11,451 bases of DNA from Bacillota bacterium (GCA_023458855.1 JAEWWQ010000367.1:1-11451), one strand, 5' to 3'. Shown: positions 1-8,317, numbered from the stretch's first letter. The notes: generated by a model not told the origin, from the sequence alone. Translations and numbers: made by a program.

Positions 1-54
1 TATAAAGATTCTATCTTTATACTGATATAAGGTATTTATAATTAATTTAATACC
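1..54 (+). promoter_or_regulatory. A+T-rich ftsH leader with a TATAAT box and two inverted repeats
   Basis: A perfect -10 hexamer, TATAAT, lies at 37-42. A second box, TATACT, lies at 18-23. No good -35 is visible at the right spacing, and the window edge limits the view upstream. Two inverted repeats overlap the region. One is a perfect 9-bp arm pair (1-9 and 13-21, loop TCT). The other is GGTATT (31-36) with AATACC (49-54), which bracket the TATAAT box. A promoter for ftsH is plausible. The palindromes could be operator or RNA elements, or could simply reflect A+T richness. Confidence 0.35.
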
Positions 55-83
55 TAATTGTAGTAACATTGAGGAGAATTGTG

Positions 84-2312
84 ATGGAATATCAGGAAAA
101 TAAATTATATAATTACGATGGCGGAAACGGCATGAATAACAATCGTAATACACCACCGGGTGGGGGAAATAATTCAAATGGACATAAAGGGAACGGCCAG
201 GCGCCGAAGAAGCAGAGTCTGGTGCTTTTACTTGTAGCAGCATTGATTTCCTTATTATGTATGAGTTATTTTATGCGCCTGTTAAGTGGTGATGTGAACG
301 AAGTCACCTATAATGAATTTTTACAGATGGTCGAAGATGGAAAAGTAAAAAGCGTGGAGCTTGCATCTGACAGAATCAATATTACAATGAAAGAAGAAAC
401 TGGGAATACGAACCCATTGCAGATGACACCGCAAACCGTCACGTATTATACAGGTAATGTGGAAGATGATACCCTGGTACATTATCTGATCGACCATGAT
501 GTGGATGTAAAAGGAGAAGTACAGGATAATTCAGGATTTCTACTTTCTATTTTATTGACCTATGTATTGCCGATCGCGTTGGTATGGATCGTTTTAAGCC
601 TGCTGTTTAAGAAAATGTCGAACGGCGGCGGACCTATGGGAGTCGGAAAAAGCAATGCCAAAGTATATGTACAAAAAGAAACAGGTATTACCTTTAAGGA
701 CGTAGCAGGAGAAGATGAAGCAAAGGAGTCTTTACAGGAAGTAGTAGATTTCCTGCACAACCCTGCAAGGTATGCAAAGATTGGTGCAAAACTTCCAAAA
801 GGAGCTCTGCTCGTAGGCCCTCCGGGTACTGGTAAGACGTTACTTGCAAAAGCAGTGGCAGGGGAAGCAAAGGTTCCGTTTTTTTCACTTGCAGGTTCGG
901 ATTTTATTGAGATGTATGTAGGTGTAGGGGCTTCCAGAGTAAGGGACTTGTTCAAGGAGGCTACCAAAAATGCTCCTTGTATTATATTTATTGATGAGAT
1001 CGATGCCATCGGACGAAGCAGAGATTCCAAATACGGCGGTGGTAATGAAGAAAGAGAACAGACATTGAACCAACTGCTTTCAGAAATGGATGGTTTTGAT
1101 ACATCAAAGGGAATTCTGATTCTTGCAGCAACCAACAGACCGGAGATATTAGATAAAGCGTTATTGCGTCCGGGACGTTTTGACAGACGTGTTATTGTAG
1201 ATAAGCCCGATTTAAAAGGGCGTGTAGAAATATTAAAAGTGCATGCCAAAGATGTGCTCATGGATGACAGCGTAGACTTTGATGCAATTGCGTTGGCAAC
1301 GAGTGGTGCGGTTGGTTCGGATCTGGCAAACATGATTAATGAAGCGGCAATTAATGCTGTTAAAGAAGGCAGAGAATATGTCTGCCAGAAGGATCTGTTT
1401 GATGCAGTAGAGCTTGTTCTGGTTGGGAAAGAGAAAAAAGACCGTATCATGGGACCGGAAGAACGGAAGATTGTTTCTTACCATGAGGTAGGTCATGCGT
1501 TGGTGAGTGCATTACAAAAAAATTCGGAACCGGTACAGAAGATTACGATTGTTCCAAGAACAATGGGGGCATTGGGATATGTTATGCATGTCCCGGAAGA
1601 AGAGAAGTTCCTAAATACAGAGGCGGAATTACGCGATATGTTAGTCAGTCTGGTGGCTGGGCGTGCGGCTGAAGAAATCGTATTTGAGAATGTCACGACA
1701 GGCGCTGCCAATGATATTGAGAAGGCGACCGGCATAGCCAGAGCTATGGTAACGCAGTATGGTATGAGCAAGAAATTCGGGCTGGTAGGTTTAGAGACGG
1801 TAGAAAGCAAATATCTGGACGGACGTTCAGCATTGAACTGTAGTGATACTACGGCTGCAGACATCGATATAGAAATAACAAAGATTCTGAAGGACAGCTA
1901 TAAGCAGGCTAAAAAGTTATTAAAAGAAAATCGCCAGGTAATGGATAAACTTGCGGCTCATCTGATTGAAAAGGAAACAATTACAGGAAAAGAATTTATG
2001 GAAATATTCCGTAAGGAAAAAGGCATTCCCGAACCCCAAAAAGAGGAAGAAACAGATAAGACAGCTAAAACAGAAAATAAATCAGAAAATGAAAAAAAAG
2101 ACAAAACAGAAGATACAAAGCCGGTAATACCTGAGGAGTCAGTAATAGCTGAACCGCAAGAACAGGAATCTGTCCTTTCAGAAGAAATTACCAAAGAGGA
2201 AGAACCGCAGCAGGTACCGGAGGATAACAGAAGCGAAGAAGAAAAACGGTTCGCAGATATTTTACAACATCGCGTATATCAGAACCACGAAGCTGATGAT
2301 AATATAAAATAA
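84..2312 (+). CDS. ftsH: ATP-dependent zinc metalloprotease FtsH
   Basis: Membrane-anchored AAA+ protease that unfolds and degrades misassembled membrane proteins and regulatory proteins. The ATG at 84 (742 aa) is chosen because GAGGAG at 71-76 lies 7 nt upstream; an in-frame TTG at 69 would put that site inside the gene. Residues 1-45 are rich in Gly, Asn and polar residues. Membrane segments lie near 46-64 and 152-175, with an extracytoplasmic domain between them. The AAA+ module has Walker A GPPGTGKT (245-252), Walker B FIDEID (D304, E305) and arginine fingers in LRPGRFD (R362, R365). The protease zinc site is HEVGH (467-471), with a likely third ligand at D544. The pore motif is MYVG, with Tyr278 where Phe is usual. 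From about residue 647 there is a Glu/Lys-rich, probably disordered tail of about 95 residues. The identification is secure. Confidence 0.97.
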   Translation: MEYQENKLYNYDGGNGMNNNRNTPPGGGNNSNGHKGNGQAPKKQSLVLLLVAALISLLCMSYFMRLLSGDVNEVTYNEFLQMVEDGKVKSVELASDRINITMKEETGNTNPLQMTPQTVTYYTGNVEDDTLVHYLIDHDVDVKGEVQDNSGFLLSILLTYVLPIALVWIVLSLLFKKMSNGGGPMGVGKSNAKVYVQKETGITFKDVAGEDEAKESLQEVVDFLHNPARYAKIGAKLPKGALLVGPPGTGKTLLAKAVAGEAKVPFFSLAGSDFIEMYVGVGASRVRDLFKEATKNAPCIIFIDEIDAIGRSRDSKYGGGNEEREQTLNQLLSEMDGFDTSKGILILAATNRPEILDKALLRPGRFDRRVIVDKPDLKGRVEILKVHAKDVLMDDSVDFDAIALATSGAVGSDLANMINEAAINAVKEGREYVCQKDLFDAVELVLVGKEKKDRIMGPEERKIVSYHEVGHALVSALQKNSEPVQKITIVPRTMGALGYVMHVPEEEKFLNTEAELRDMLVSLVAGRAAEEIVFENVTTGAANDIEKATGIARAMVTQYGMSKKFGLVGLETVESKYLDGRSALNCSDTTAADIDIEITKILKDSYKQAKKLLKENRQVMDKLAAHLIEKETITGKEFMEIFRKEKGIPEPQKEEETDKTAKTENKSENEKKDKTEDTKPVIPEESVIAEPQEQESVLSEEITKEEEPQQVPEDNRSEEEKRFADILQHRVYQNHEADDNIK

Positions 2313-2324
2313 AAAGTATACTGT

Positions 2325-2364
2325 AAGAAAGGGCTTGGGTATTTTTACTTAAGTCTTTCTTTTT
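2325..2364 (+). terminator. Intrinsic terminator after ftsH
   Basis: AAGAAAG (2325-2331) pairs with CTTTCTT (2355-2361). After one bulged G, 2333-2341 pairs with 2346-2354, using three G-U wobbles. The loop is TTTT (2342-2345), and a run of five T follows at 2360-2364. The structure starts 12 bases after the ftsH stop, so ftsH is probably a transcription unit separate from uvrC, or only partly read through. Confidence 0.75.
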
Positions 2365-2389
2365 ATCATGACAAGTAAAGAGGAGTCCT

Positions 2390-4276
2390 ATGAAACAGAC
2401 AGAACTATTTGACATAGAAGCAGAATTGAAGAAATTACCGCAGAAACCCGGTGTATATATTATGCATGACAAGAATGATGCAACTATATATGTAGGAAAA
2501 GCCATTATCTTAAAAAACAGAGTAAAATCATATTTTCGCTCCAGCACGAAAAAGACGCCCAAAATTCAAAAAATGGTGTCGCAGATCGCAAGATTTGAAT
2601 ATATAGTGACTGATTCAGAGCTGGAGGCTCTTGTCCTTGAGAATAATCTGATCAAGGAATATAGTCCGAAATATAATACCATGTTAAAAGATGATAAGAC
2701 ATATCCCTATATCAAGGTCACAGTTAGTGAGCCATATCCGAGAATTCTCTTTTCCAGATCCATGAAGAAAGACAAATCGAAATATTTTGGTCCGTTTACA
2801 AGTGCCGGTGCCGTAAAAGATACAATAGAACTAATTAATAAATTGTATAAACTGAGAACCTGCAGCAAGGTCTTTCCAAGAGATATCGGCAAGGAGCGAC
2901 CTTGCTTAAACTACCATATCAAACAATGCGCAGGGCCATGTCAGGGTTACATTACCCAAGAACAATATGGGGAAAAAGTTGCTAAGGCATTAGAATTTTT
3001 AAATGGCAATTACAAACCTATGATTCGGGAACTCGAAGAAAAGATGCAAGAAGCTTCTGAGAACATGGAGTTTGAAGCAGCCATTGAGTATCGGGAGTTA
3101 CTGTCCAGTGTTAAGATGGTAGCACAGAAGCAGAAAATTACAGACAGTGATTTTGAAGATAAAGACGTGATTGCACTTGCTAAAGGGGAAAAAGATGCAG
3201 TTGTTCAAGTATTCTTCATACGTGCCGGAAAATTAATAGGCAGAGAACATTTTTATATGACACAGGTGTCAGGAGACGAACCGGGACAGATTCTATCTGA
3301 TTTTGTGAAACAATATTATGCCGGTACTCCGTTTATCCCCAAGGAACTTATGTTGCAGGAAGAGATGGAAGATACAGAGATTGTGGAACAATGGCTGAGT
3401 ACAAGAAAAGGCAGTAAAGTACGAATCAAGGTTCCAAAGATTGGAAATAAGGAAAAACTTGTGGAGTTAGCAGCACAAAATGCAATGCTGGTTCTAAGTA
3501 AAGACAGAGAACGTATCAAACGAGAGGAAGGAAGGACAATTGGAGCAGTAAAAGAGATTGCGCGGCTATTGCATCTGGATATGATTCAGAGAATGGAAGC
3601 TTTTGACATTTCTAATATAAGTGGTTTTGAGACGGTCGGATCTATGGTGGTATATGAAAAAGGAAAACCGAAGAGAAGCGATTATCGTAAATTTAAAATC
3701 AAGACAGTCGCAGGACAGGATGATTATGCATGTATGCGGGAGGTCCTGACAAGACGATTGCTGCATGGCATAGAAGAAAAGAAAGAACTGGATACGAAAG
3801 AGATAGGACATGAATTAGGAAGCTTCACAAAATTTCCAGATCTCATACTGATGGATGGCGGACGCGGACAGGTAAATATCGCGTTGGAGGTGTTACAGGA
3901 GCTACAGATTGGAATTGCAGTCTGCGGAATGGTCAAGGATGATAACCACCGGACAAGAGGATTATATTATAACAATATAGAAATTCCGATTGATAAAGAT
4001 TCAGAAGGATTTAAATTAATAACGAGGATTCAGGATGAGGCCCATCGTTTTGCGATTGAATATCACCGTTCGCTCCGTAGTAAGACACAGGTAAAGTCGC
4101 TATTGGATGATATTCCGGGAATTGGACCGGCCAGAAGAAAATCACTTATGAGGCATTTTTCAAATATTCAGGAAATTAAAGATGCAAAAGTGGAGGAACT
4201 TATGCAGGTACCGGATATTCCCATGAATATTGCAGAAGATATTTATGCATTTTTTCATAAGGACAATATTGACTAA
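2390..4276 (+). CDS. uvrC: UvrABC system protein C (excinuclease subunit)
   Basis: Nucleotide excision repair nuclease that makes both incisions around a lesion bound by UvrB. The 628-aa length is normal for the family. The start has AGAGGAG at 2379-2385. An N-terminal GIY-YIG domain (GVY at 21-23, YVG at 34-36, Arg44) makes the 3' incision. Four cysteines at 158, 172, 180 and 184 (C-X13-C-X7-C-X3-C) match the iron-sulfur cluster ligands described for UvrC. A UVR (UvrB-binding) motif rich in Glu and Leu lies at about residues 205-240. The C-terminal RNase H-like nuclease has candidate catalytic residues D406 (FDISN), D489 (LMDGG) and the DEAHRFA segment (D549, H552). Two helix-hairpin-helix motifs follow, the first being IPGIGPARR. 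The gene looks intact. Confidence 0.97.
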   Translation: MKQTELFDIEAELKKLPQKPGVYIMHDKNDATIYVGKAIILKNRVKSYFRSSTKKTPKIQKMVSQIARFEYIVTDSELEALVLENNLIKEYSPKYNTMLKDDKTYPYIKVTVSEPYPRILFSRSMKKDKSKYFGPFTSAGAVKDTIELINKLYKLRTCSKVFPRDIGKERPCLNYHIKQCAGPCQGYITQEQYGEKVAKALEFLNGNYKPMIRELEEKMQEASENMEFEAAIEYRELLSSVKMVAQKQKITDSDFEDKDVIALAKGEKDAVVQVFFIRAGKLIGREHFYMTQVSGDEPGQILSDFVKQYYAGTPFIPKELMLQEEMEDTEIVEQWLSTRKGSKVRIKVPKIGNKEKLVELAAQNAMLVLSKDRERIKREEGRTIGAVKEIARLLHLDMIQRMEAFDISNISGFETVGSMVVYEKGKPKRSDYRKFKIKTVAGQDDYACMREVLTRRLLHGIEEKKELDTKEIGHELGSFTKFPDLILMDGGRGQVNIALEVLQELQIGIAVCGMVKDDNHRTRGLYYNNIEIPIDKDSEGFKLITRIQDEAHRFAIEYHRSLRSKTQVKSLLDDIPGIGPARRKSLMRHFSNIQEIKDAKVEELMQVPDIPMNIAEDIYAFFHKDNID

Positions 4277-4314
4277 AGCCTGGAGGAATGCAATCCATTT
4301 CATAGAATAGTGCC

Positions 4315-4343
4315 TTGTTTATAGGTGCCGATTATGATAAAAT
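4315..4343 (+). promoter_or_regulatory. Candidate promoter for the hprK operon
   Basis: TTGTTT (4315-4320) is followed by 17 bases and then TAAAAT (4338-4343). A TG at 4335-4336 gives an extended -10 (TGaTAAAAT). Spacing is ideal; the -35 is weak (3 of 6). Transcription would begin near 4350 and leave a leader of about 85 nt. I see no terminator between uvrC and this site, so read-through from uvrC is also possible. The rest of the 4277-4435 gap shows nothing else convincing. Confidence 0.45.
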
Positions 4344-4435
4344 GGTAGACAATTGTAGAATTAAAGATGTACAGTGGTATAAGATATTTTATAAAGAGGT
4401 AATAACCAGGAACGTATAGGATAAGGAGAAAAAAC

Positions 4436-5371
4436 ATGGCCAGTATAAAATTAATTAAAATTATTGAAAAAATGAAACTCGATAATTTAACACCTGAAAT
4501 TGATATTTCTGAAGTTAAAATCACACAACCTGATATTAACAGACCGGCTCTTCAATTAGCAGGATATTTTGAGCATTTTGATGCGACTCGTTTACAAATT
4601 ATTGGTTTTGTAGAGTTTACTTATATTGAAGGTCTGACAGATGAAAAAAAGAGAGAAGTATTCACGAAGCTTTTATCTTATAATGTTCCGGGTATTGTAT
4701 TTTGTCGTGAACTGAAACCAGATCCGATTTTTCTGGAAATTGCCTTAAAAAATAAAATACCAGTTCTGATGACTAAAAAATCAACTTCTACATTTATGGC
4801 AGAGATAATCAGATGGCTGAATGTAAAACTTGCGCCATGTATCTCTGTTCATGGTGTGTTAGTGGATGTGTTTGGAGAAGGCGTTCTGATTATAGGAGAA
4901 AGCGGTATTGGAAAGAGCGAAGCAGCGATTGAATTAATCAAAAGAGGACATCGTCTGGTTACGGATGATGTTGTAGAGCTTCGTAAGGTCAGCGATGATA
5001 CGTTGATTGGTTCCGCACCGGATATTACAAAGCATTTTATTGAATTAAGGGGTATTGGAATCGTCGATGTAAAAACATTGTTCGGTGTATCTAGTGTAAA
5101 GGACACGCAGTCAATTGATCTTGTGATTAAGCTGGAAGATTGGAATAAAGATAAAGAATACGACAGATTGGGATTAGAAGAAGAATATACAGAATATCTT
5201 GGAAATAAGGTAGTCTGCCACAGTATCCCAATCAGACCCGGACGGAATCTGGCAGTAATCTGCGAATCTGCAGCTGTAAATCACCGTCAGAAGAAGATGG
5301 GCTATAATGCGGCGCAGGAACTATATACGCGTGTGCAGAATTCTCTGGCCAGAAAAAGAGAAGACGATTAA
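4436..5371 (+). CDS. hprK: HPr kinase/phosphorylase
   Basis: Bifunctional enzyme that phosphorylates Ser46 of HPr or Crh when glycolytic intermediates are high and removes that phosphate when phosphate is high. It is the sensor for carbon catabolite control in Firmicutes. The 311-aa length is typical. The start has AAGGAG (4423-4428) 7 nt upstream. The N-terminal domain (about 1-130) is followed by the catalytic core: His139 in SVHGV, P-loop GESGIGKS at 154-161, and acidic residues D177-D178 in the LVTDDVVEL segment. The family signature then follows, with HFIELRGIGIVDV and the C-terminal IPIRPGRN loop. No key residue is missing. It is first in a probable operon whose last gene encodes an HPr-like protein with an intact Ser46, so enzyme and likely substrate are co-encoded. 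The next gene starts 21 nt downstream. Confidence 0.97.
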   Translation: MASIKLIKIIEKMKLDNLTPEIDISEVKITQPDINRPALQLAGYFEHFDATRLQIIGFVEFTYIEGLTDEKKREVFTKLLSYNVPGIVFCRELKPDPIFLEIALKNKIPVLMTKKSTSTFMAEIIRWLNVKLAPCISVHGVLVDVFGEGVLIIGESGIGKSEAAIELIKRGHRLVTDDVVELRKVSDDTLIGSAPDITKHFIELRGIGIVDVKTLFGVSSVKDTQSIDLVIKLEDWNKDKEYDRLGLEEEYTEYLGNKVVCHSIPIRPGRNLAVICESAAVNHRQKKMGYNAAQELYTRVQNSLARKREDD

Positions 5372-5392
5372 TTATAAAAGAGGAGATTGAAA

Positions 5393-6328
5393 ATGAGTAA
5401 ATATTGTTTTGGCGTTGATGTGGGTGGAACTACAATTAAAATGGGGCTTTTTGATGTGGATGGAACTGTTCTTGATAAATGGGAGATTCCTACAAGAACA
5501 GAAAACGGCGGGAGTCTGATCTTACCGGATATAGCAGAGGCAGTAAAAATTAAAATGCAGGAAAGATCCATAGACAAGTCTGAAGTCACAGGAGTCGGAG
5601 TAGGGGTTCCGGGACCGGTTGATGCAAACGGTATTGTTCATAAAGCAGTTAATCTTGGATGGGATGTCCTGAATGTTAAGAAGATACTGAGTGATTTACT
5701 GGGTATGACAGTAGAGGCAGGTAATGATGCTAATGTTGCTGCACTTGGAGAGATGTGGAAAGGCGGCGGAACCGGACATAAGAATCTGGTAGCAGTGACG
5801 CTTGGCACAGGTGTTGGAGGCGGAATTATTGTGAACGGACAGATTCTGACCGGTGCAACGGGAGCCGGCGGTGAGATCGGACACATTCATATGGAGGATA
5901 ATGAGACTGATGTGTGTGGCTGCGGCAACAAGGGGTGCCTGGAGCAGTATGCTTCTGCCACAGGTCTTGTAAGGCTTGCAAACAGAATGCTGGCAGTTAC
6001 AACAGAAAAGACAGTATTGACAGAACAGGAAGTGTCTGCGAAGACAGTATTCGATGCCGTCAAAGCAGGTGATAAAGTTGCGATTGCGATTGCAGAACAA
6101 TTTGGTGAATACCTTGGAAAGGGACTGGCTGCCATTGCGGGCGTCGTTAATCCTGAAATTTTCGTAATAGGCGGAGGCGTATCCAAGGCAGGAACTGTAG
6201 TCTTGGATTATATTAAAAAATATTATAAACCATATGTATTTCATGGAAGTGCAGACGCAATTTTTGCGTTAGCAACACTGGGTAATGATGCAGGAATATA
6301 TGGTGCGGCTAAGATGGTGCTGGAATAA
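5393..6328 (+). CDS. glcK: ROK-family glucokinase
   Basis: Probably phosphorylates glucose to glucose 6-phosphate with ATP in the cytoplasm. The ATG at 5393 (311 aa) is preferred over an in-frame TTG at 5387 because AAGAGGAG (5378-5385) sits 7 nt before the ATG. The ATP-binding motif DVGGTTIK is at residues 9-16. Catalytic Asp112 lies in GNDANVA. The second phosphate-binding loop, TLGTGVGGG, is at 136-144. The ROK zinc signature is complete: H164 in EIGH, then C175, C177 and C182, with Glu184 after the last Cys. The family also contains N-acetylmannosamine and fructose kinases and repressors. No DNA-binding domain is present, so this is an enzyme, and EIGH plus the length favour glucokinase. 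Its place beside hprK fits control by glycolytic flux. Confidence 0.9.
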   Translation: MSKYCFGVDVGGTTIKMGLFDVDGTVLDKWEIPTRTENGGSLILPDIAEAVKIKMQERSIDKSEVTGVGVGVPGPVDANGIVHKAVNLGWDVLNVKKILSDLLGMTVEAGNDANVAALGEMWKGGGTGHKNLVAVTLGTGVGGGIIVNGQILTGATGAGGEIGHIHMEDNETDVCGCGNKGCLEQYASATGLVRLANRMLAVTTEKTVLTEQEVSAKTVFDAVKAGDKVAIAIAEQFGEYLGKGLAAIAGVVNPEIFVIGGGVSKAGTVVLDYIKKYYKPYVFHGSADAIFALATLGNDAGIYGAAKMVLE

Positions 6329-6387
6329 GAACTTGTGAATAGGCATATGATATGTTAGCGTATAGAAAAATAAGCAGGTGAGAAAAA

Positions 6388-7302
6388 GTGAATACAGCCG
6401 TATTAGAGTATATTGAAAAAATCATACCGAAAGAAAATATACTTGTAAAGGTGCCGATGAGCAGATACACTACATTTCGTACAGGTGGTGAGGCAAATAT
6501 TCTTTTGCAGGTACATACAGAAGAACAGCTGAGTGAAGTGCTCCGACTGTTGAATAAGATTGAAATGGACTATTTTATTTTAGGAAATGGAAGTAACTTA
6601 TTAGTCAGTGACAGAGGATACGATGGTATTATTGTTCAGATTGGTCCTAAAATGAACGATATCCGCGTAAGTGGAACGCATATCTATGCACAGGCAGGTG
6701 CATTGCTTTCGCAAGTAGCAAAAGAAGCCTATCATCATGGACTGACAGGGCTCGAATTTGCATCAGGAATACCTGGCTCCATCGGAGGCGCTGTTGTCAT
6801 GAATGCCGGAGCCTATGGCGGTGAGATGAAACACATAATTACCAAAGTCCGGGTAATGAGTATGGATGGAGAGATTTTGGAACTTGACAATGAGACGATG
6901 GAATTCGGATACAGGACCAGTGTGATCCGCCATAAACGTTTTGCAGTTGTAGAGGTGGAGCTTGAGCTGCAAGAGGGAGATAAAGAAACGATAAATGAAA
7001 CAATGTTGGAACTTGCGAAAAGAAGAAGGGAAAAACAACCTCTGGAATATCCAAGTGCAGGAAGTACATTCAAAAGACCGGAAGGACATTTCGCAGGAAA
7101 ACTGATTATGGATGCAGGACTTAAAGGGTATCGTGTAGGTGATGCATGTGTATCGGAAAAGCATTGCGGTTTTGTTGTAAACATGGGACACGCCACATCA
7201 ATGGAACTTTGGCAGTTAATTCATGATGTGCAGGAAAAAGTTTATGAAAAATCGGGTGTTGCACTAGAGATGGAAGTCATATGTCTTGGAAAATTTGAGT
7301 AA
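6388..7302 (+). CDS. murB: UDP-N-acetylenolpyruvoylglucosamine reductase (MurB)
   Basis: FAD- and NADPH-dependent enzyme that reduces UDP-GlcNAc-enolpyruvate to UDP-N-acetylmuramic acid, the second committed step of peptidoglycan synthesis. It uses a GTG start with AGGTGAG (6376-6382) upstream. The 304-aa length fits the short Gram-positive type. FAD-binding motifs are LGNGSNLLV (65-73) and the stretch with IPGSIGGAV and MNAGAYGGE (about 128-146). Arg176 lies in FGYRTS. The catalytic proton donor is probably Ser226 in PSAGSTFKRP. The C-terminal Glu near the end is E296 in LEMEV. There are 59 bases between glcK and this gene and 27 to rapZ, which fits a single transcript. Confidence 0.96.
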   Translation: MNTAVLEYIEKIIPKENILVKVPMSRYTTFRTGGEANILLQVHTEEQLSEVLRLLNKIEMDYFILGNGSNLLVSDRGYDGIIVQIGPKMNDIRVSGTHIYAQAGALLSQVAKEAYHHGLTGLEFASGIPGSIGGAVVMNAGAYGGEMKHIITKVRVMSMDGEILELDNETMEFGYRTSVIRHKRFAVVEVELELQEGDKETINETMLELAKRRREKQPLEYPSAGSTFKRPEGHFAGKLIMDAGLKGYRVGDACVSEKHCGFVVNMGHATSMELWQLIHDVQEKVYEKSGVALEMEVICLGKFE

Positions 7303-7329
7303 TTTGACCTGATAGGCAGAGGAGTAAAT

Positions 7330-8193
7330 ATGCGGTTTGTTATTGTAACTGGAATGAGCGGCGGTGGAAAGAGAACAGCGTTAAAGATGCTGGAGGATGT
7401 AGGTTTTTATTGTGTGGATAATCTTCCGGTTCCTTTAATTAGAAAATTTGTAGAATTGATAGTGGCTCCAAATGGTGAAATTACCAAGGTGGCTCTTGGA
7501 CTGGATGTCCGTGCAGATCAATCTTTTATGGATATCCAGAAGGCCTTGGATAATATCAAAGAATTAGGATGTATGTATGAACTTCTGTTTATGGATGCAA
7601 ATGATCAGGTATTGTTACAGAGGTATAAAGAAAGCAGGAGAATGCATCCGCTTTCAATTGAAGGGCGTGTCGAAGATGGTATTCGAAAGGAACGTGAAAT
7701 TTTATCAATAATAAAGGCAAAAGCGGATTATGTTATTGACACATCAAAGCTGTTAACAAGAGAATTGAAGGAAGAACTTGACAGAATATTTGTTAATAAT
7801 GAAGAGTATAATAGCCTTATGGTTAATATTATGTCATTTGGTTTTAAAAATGGGATTCCGGCGGATTCCGATCTTGTATTTGATGTGAGATTTTTACCGA
7901 ATCCTTTCTATATCGAGGAACTAAAAAATAAGACAGGCAATGACAATGAAGTACAGGAATATGTAATGGGATTTCCAGAGGCAAGAGAATTTCTGGATAA
8001 ATTGAGTGATATGATTCTATTTCTGGTTCCGAATTATGTGAAAGAAGGGAAGTACCAGTTGGTAATCAGTATAGGCTGTACTGGCGGTAAACATAGAAGC
8101 GTAACACTCGCCAATGAACTCTATAAGAGAATGAAGAACCAGGGGAATTATGGTCTTACATTAGCACATAGAGATATTAAGCATGGTATATAG
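7330..8193 (+). CDS. rapZ: RapZ/YvcJ family nucleotide-binding protein
   Basis: In Enterobacteria RapZ binds the GlmY/GlmZ small RNAs and senses glucosamine-6-phosphate. In B. subtilis YvcJ hydrolyses nucleotides. The role in Clostridia is not settled. The start has AGAGGAG (7318-7324), and the 287-aa length is normal. The N-terminal P-loop reads GMSGGGKR at 8-15, with Arg15 where Ser or Thr is usual and a Thr next at 16. CVDNLP follows at 28-33. A Walker-B-like LLFMDA is at 85-90. The C-terminal family signature GCTGGKHRS is at 249-257, and the protein ends in HRDIKHGI. Its stop codon abuts the first palindromic repeat: base 8193 belongs to both. Usual neighbours are yvcK and whiA; only whiA is present here. 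Confidence 0.94.
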   Translation: MRFVIVTGMSGGGKRTALKMLEDVGFYCVDNLPVPLIRKFVELIVAPNGEITKVALGLDVRADQSFMDIQKALDNIKELGCMYELLFMDANDQVLLQRYKESRRMHPLSIEGRVEDGIRKEREILSIIKAKADYVIDTSKLLTRELKEELDRIFVNNEEYNSLMVNIMSFGFKNGIPADSDLVFDVRFLPNPFYIEELKNKTGNDNEVQEYVMGFPEAREFLDKLSDMILFLVPNYVKEGKYQLVISIGCTGGKHRSVTLANELYKRMKNQGNYGLTLAHRDIKHGI

Positions 8194-8262
8194 TGTGAGA
8201 AGAAATTCTAAGATGTGAAAGAACCACATCTAAGAATTACTAAGTCTCGCACAGGAAGAAGC
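8192..8262 (+). repeat. Palindromic repeat, copy 1 (71 bp)
   Basis: It matches 8318-8388 at 69 of 71 positions, 126 bases downstream. It can fold as one long hairpin. The inner stem is 8204-8217 with 8225-8238 (13 of 14 pairs, one A-A mismatch), with loop AAAGAAC. The outer stem is 8193-8200 with 8245-8252, with a T8196-G8249 wobble. An asymmetric internal loop (3 and 6 bases) lies between the stems. There is no T run after the stem, so it is not a standard terminator. It could be a dispersed palindromic (REP- or MITE-like) element, an RNA processing or stability hairpin, or an attenuator. Confidence 0.85.
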
Positions 8263-8310
8263 CGCATGCGTCTTCTTCTCTCTAATTATTTGTGCCGCTT
8301 GTAGCGGCAT
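8254..8310 (+). other. Two further hairpins between the repeat copies
   Basis: GAAGAAG (8255-8261) pairs with CTTCTTC (8272-8278) around the self-complementary CGCATGCG (8263-8270). A second hairpin pairs TGCCGCT (8293-8299) with AGCGGCA (8303-8309), with loop TGT. The first is followed by a pyrimidine-rich stretch with no uninterrupted T run, so termination would be weak at best. Together with the flanking copies, the gap of about 210 bases between rapZ and whiA is almost entirely capable of base pairing. Confidence 0.6.
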
Positions 8311-8317
8311 GACGGGA

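Noticed and set aside
69..83. FtsH starting at TTG 69
   Set aside because: That start would place the GAGGAG ribosome binding site within the coding region; the ATG at 84 is correctly spaced from it. A GTG at 81 is closer than ideal.
560..1450. Long minus-strand open frame (296 codons) opposite ftsH
   Set aside because: It lies antisense to a clearly conserved AAA+ protease, has no recognisable domain, and its Ser/Thr-rich composition is typical of antisense frames. The same applies to the other minus-strand frames in the window.
4286..4306. Tiny leader peptide frame after uvrC (GGAGG then ATG, five codons)
   Set aside because: The spacing between GGAGG and ATG is too short, and the candidate hprK promoter starts downstream of it.
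5387..5392. Glucokinase starting at TTG 5387
   Set aside because: It is only 1 base after the AGGAG motif; the ATG at 5393 has normal spacing.
6329..6387. Internal promoter between glcK and murB (TTGTGA and TATAGA)
   Set aside because: The two boxes are 22 bases apart, which is too far, and no other good pair is present.
8215..8304. A 29-codon reading frame (GTG start) inside repeat copy 1 and its spacer
   Set aside because: No ribosome binding site, it coincides with hairpin stems, and the composition is explained by the palindrome. It is likely spurious.
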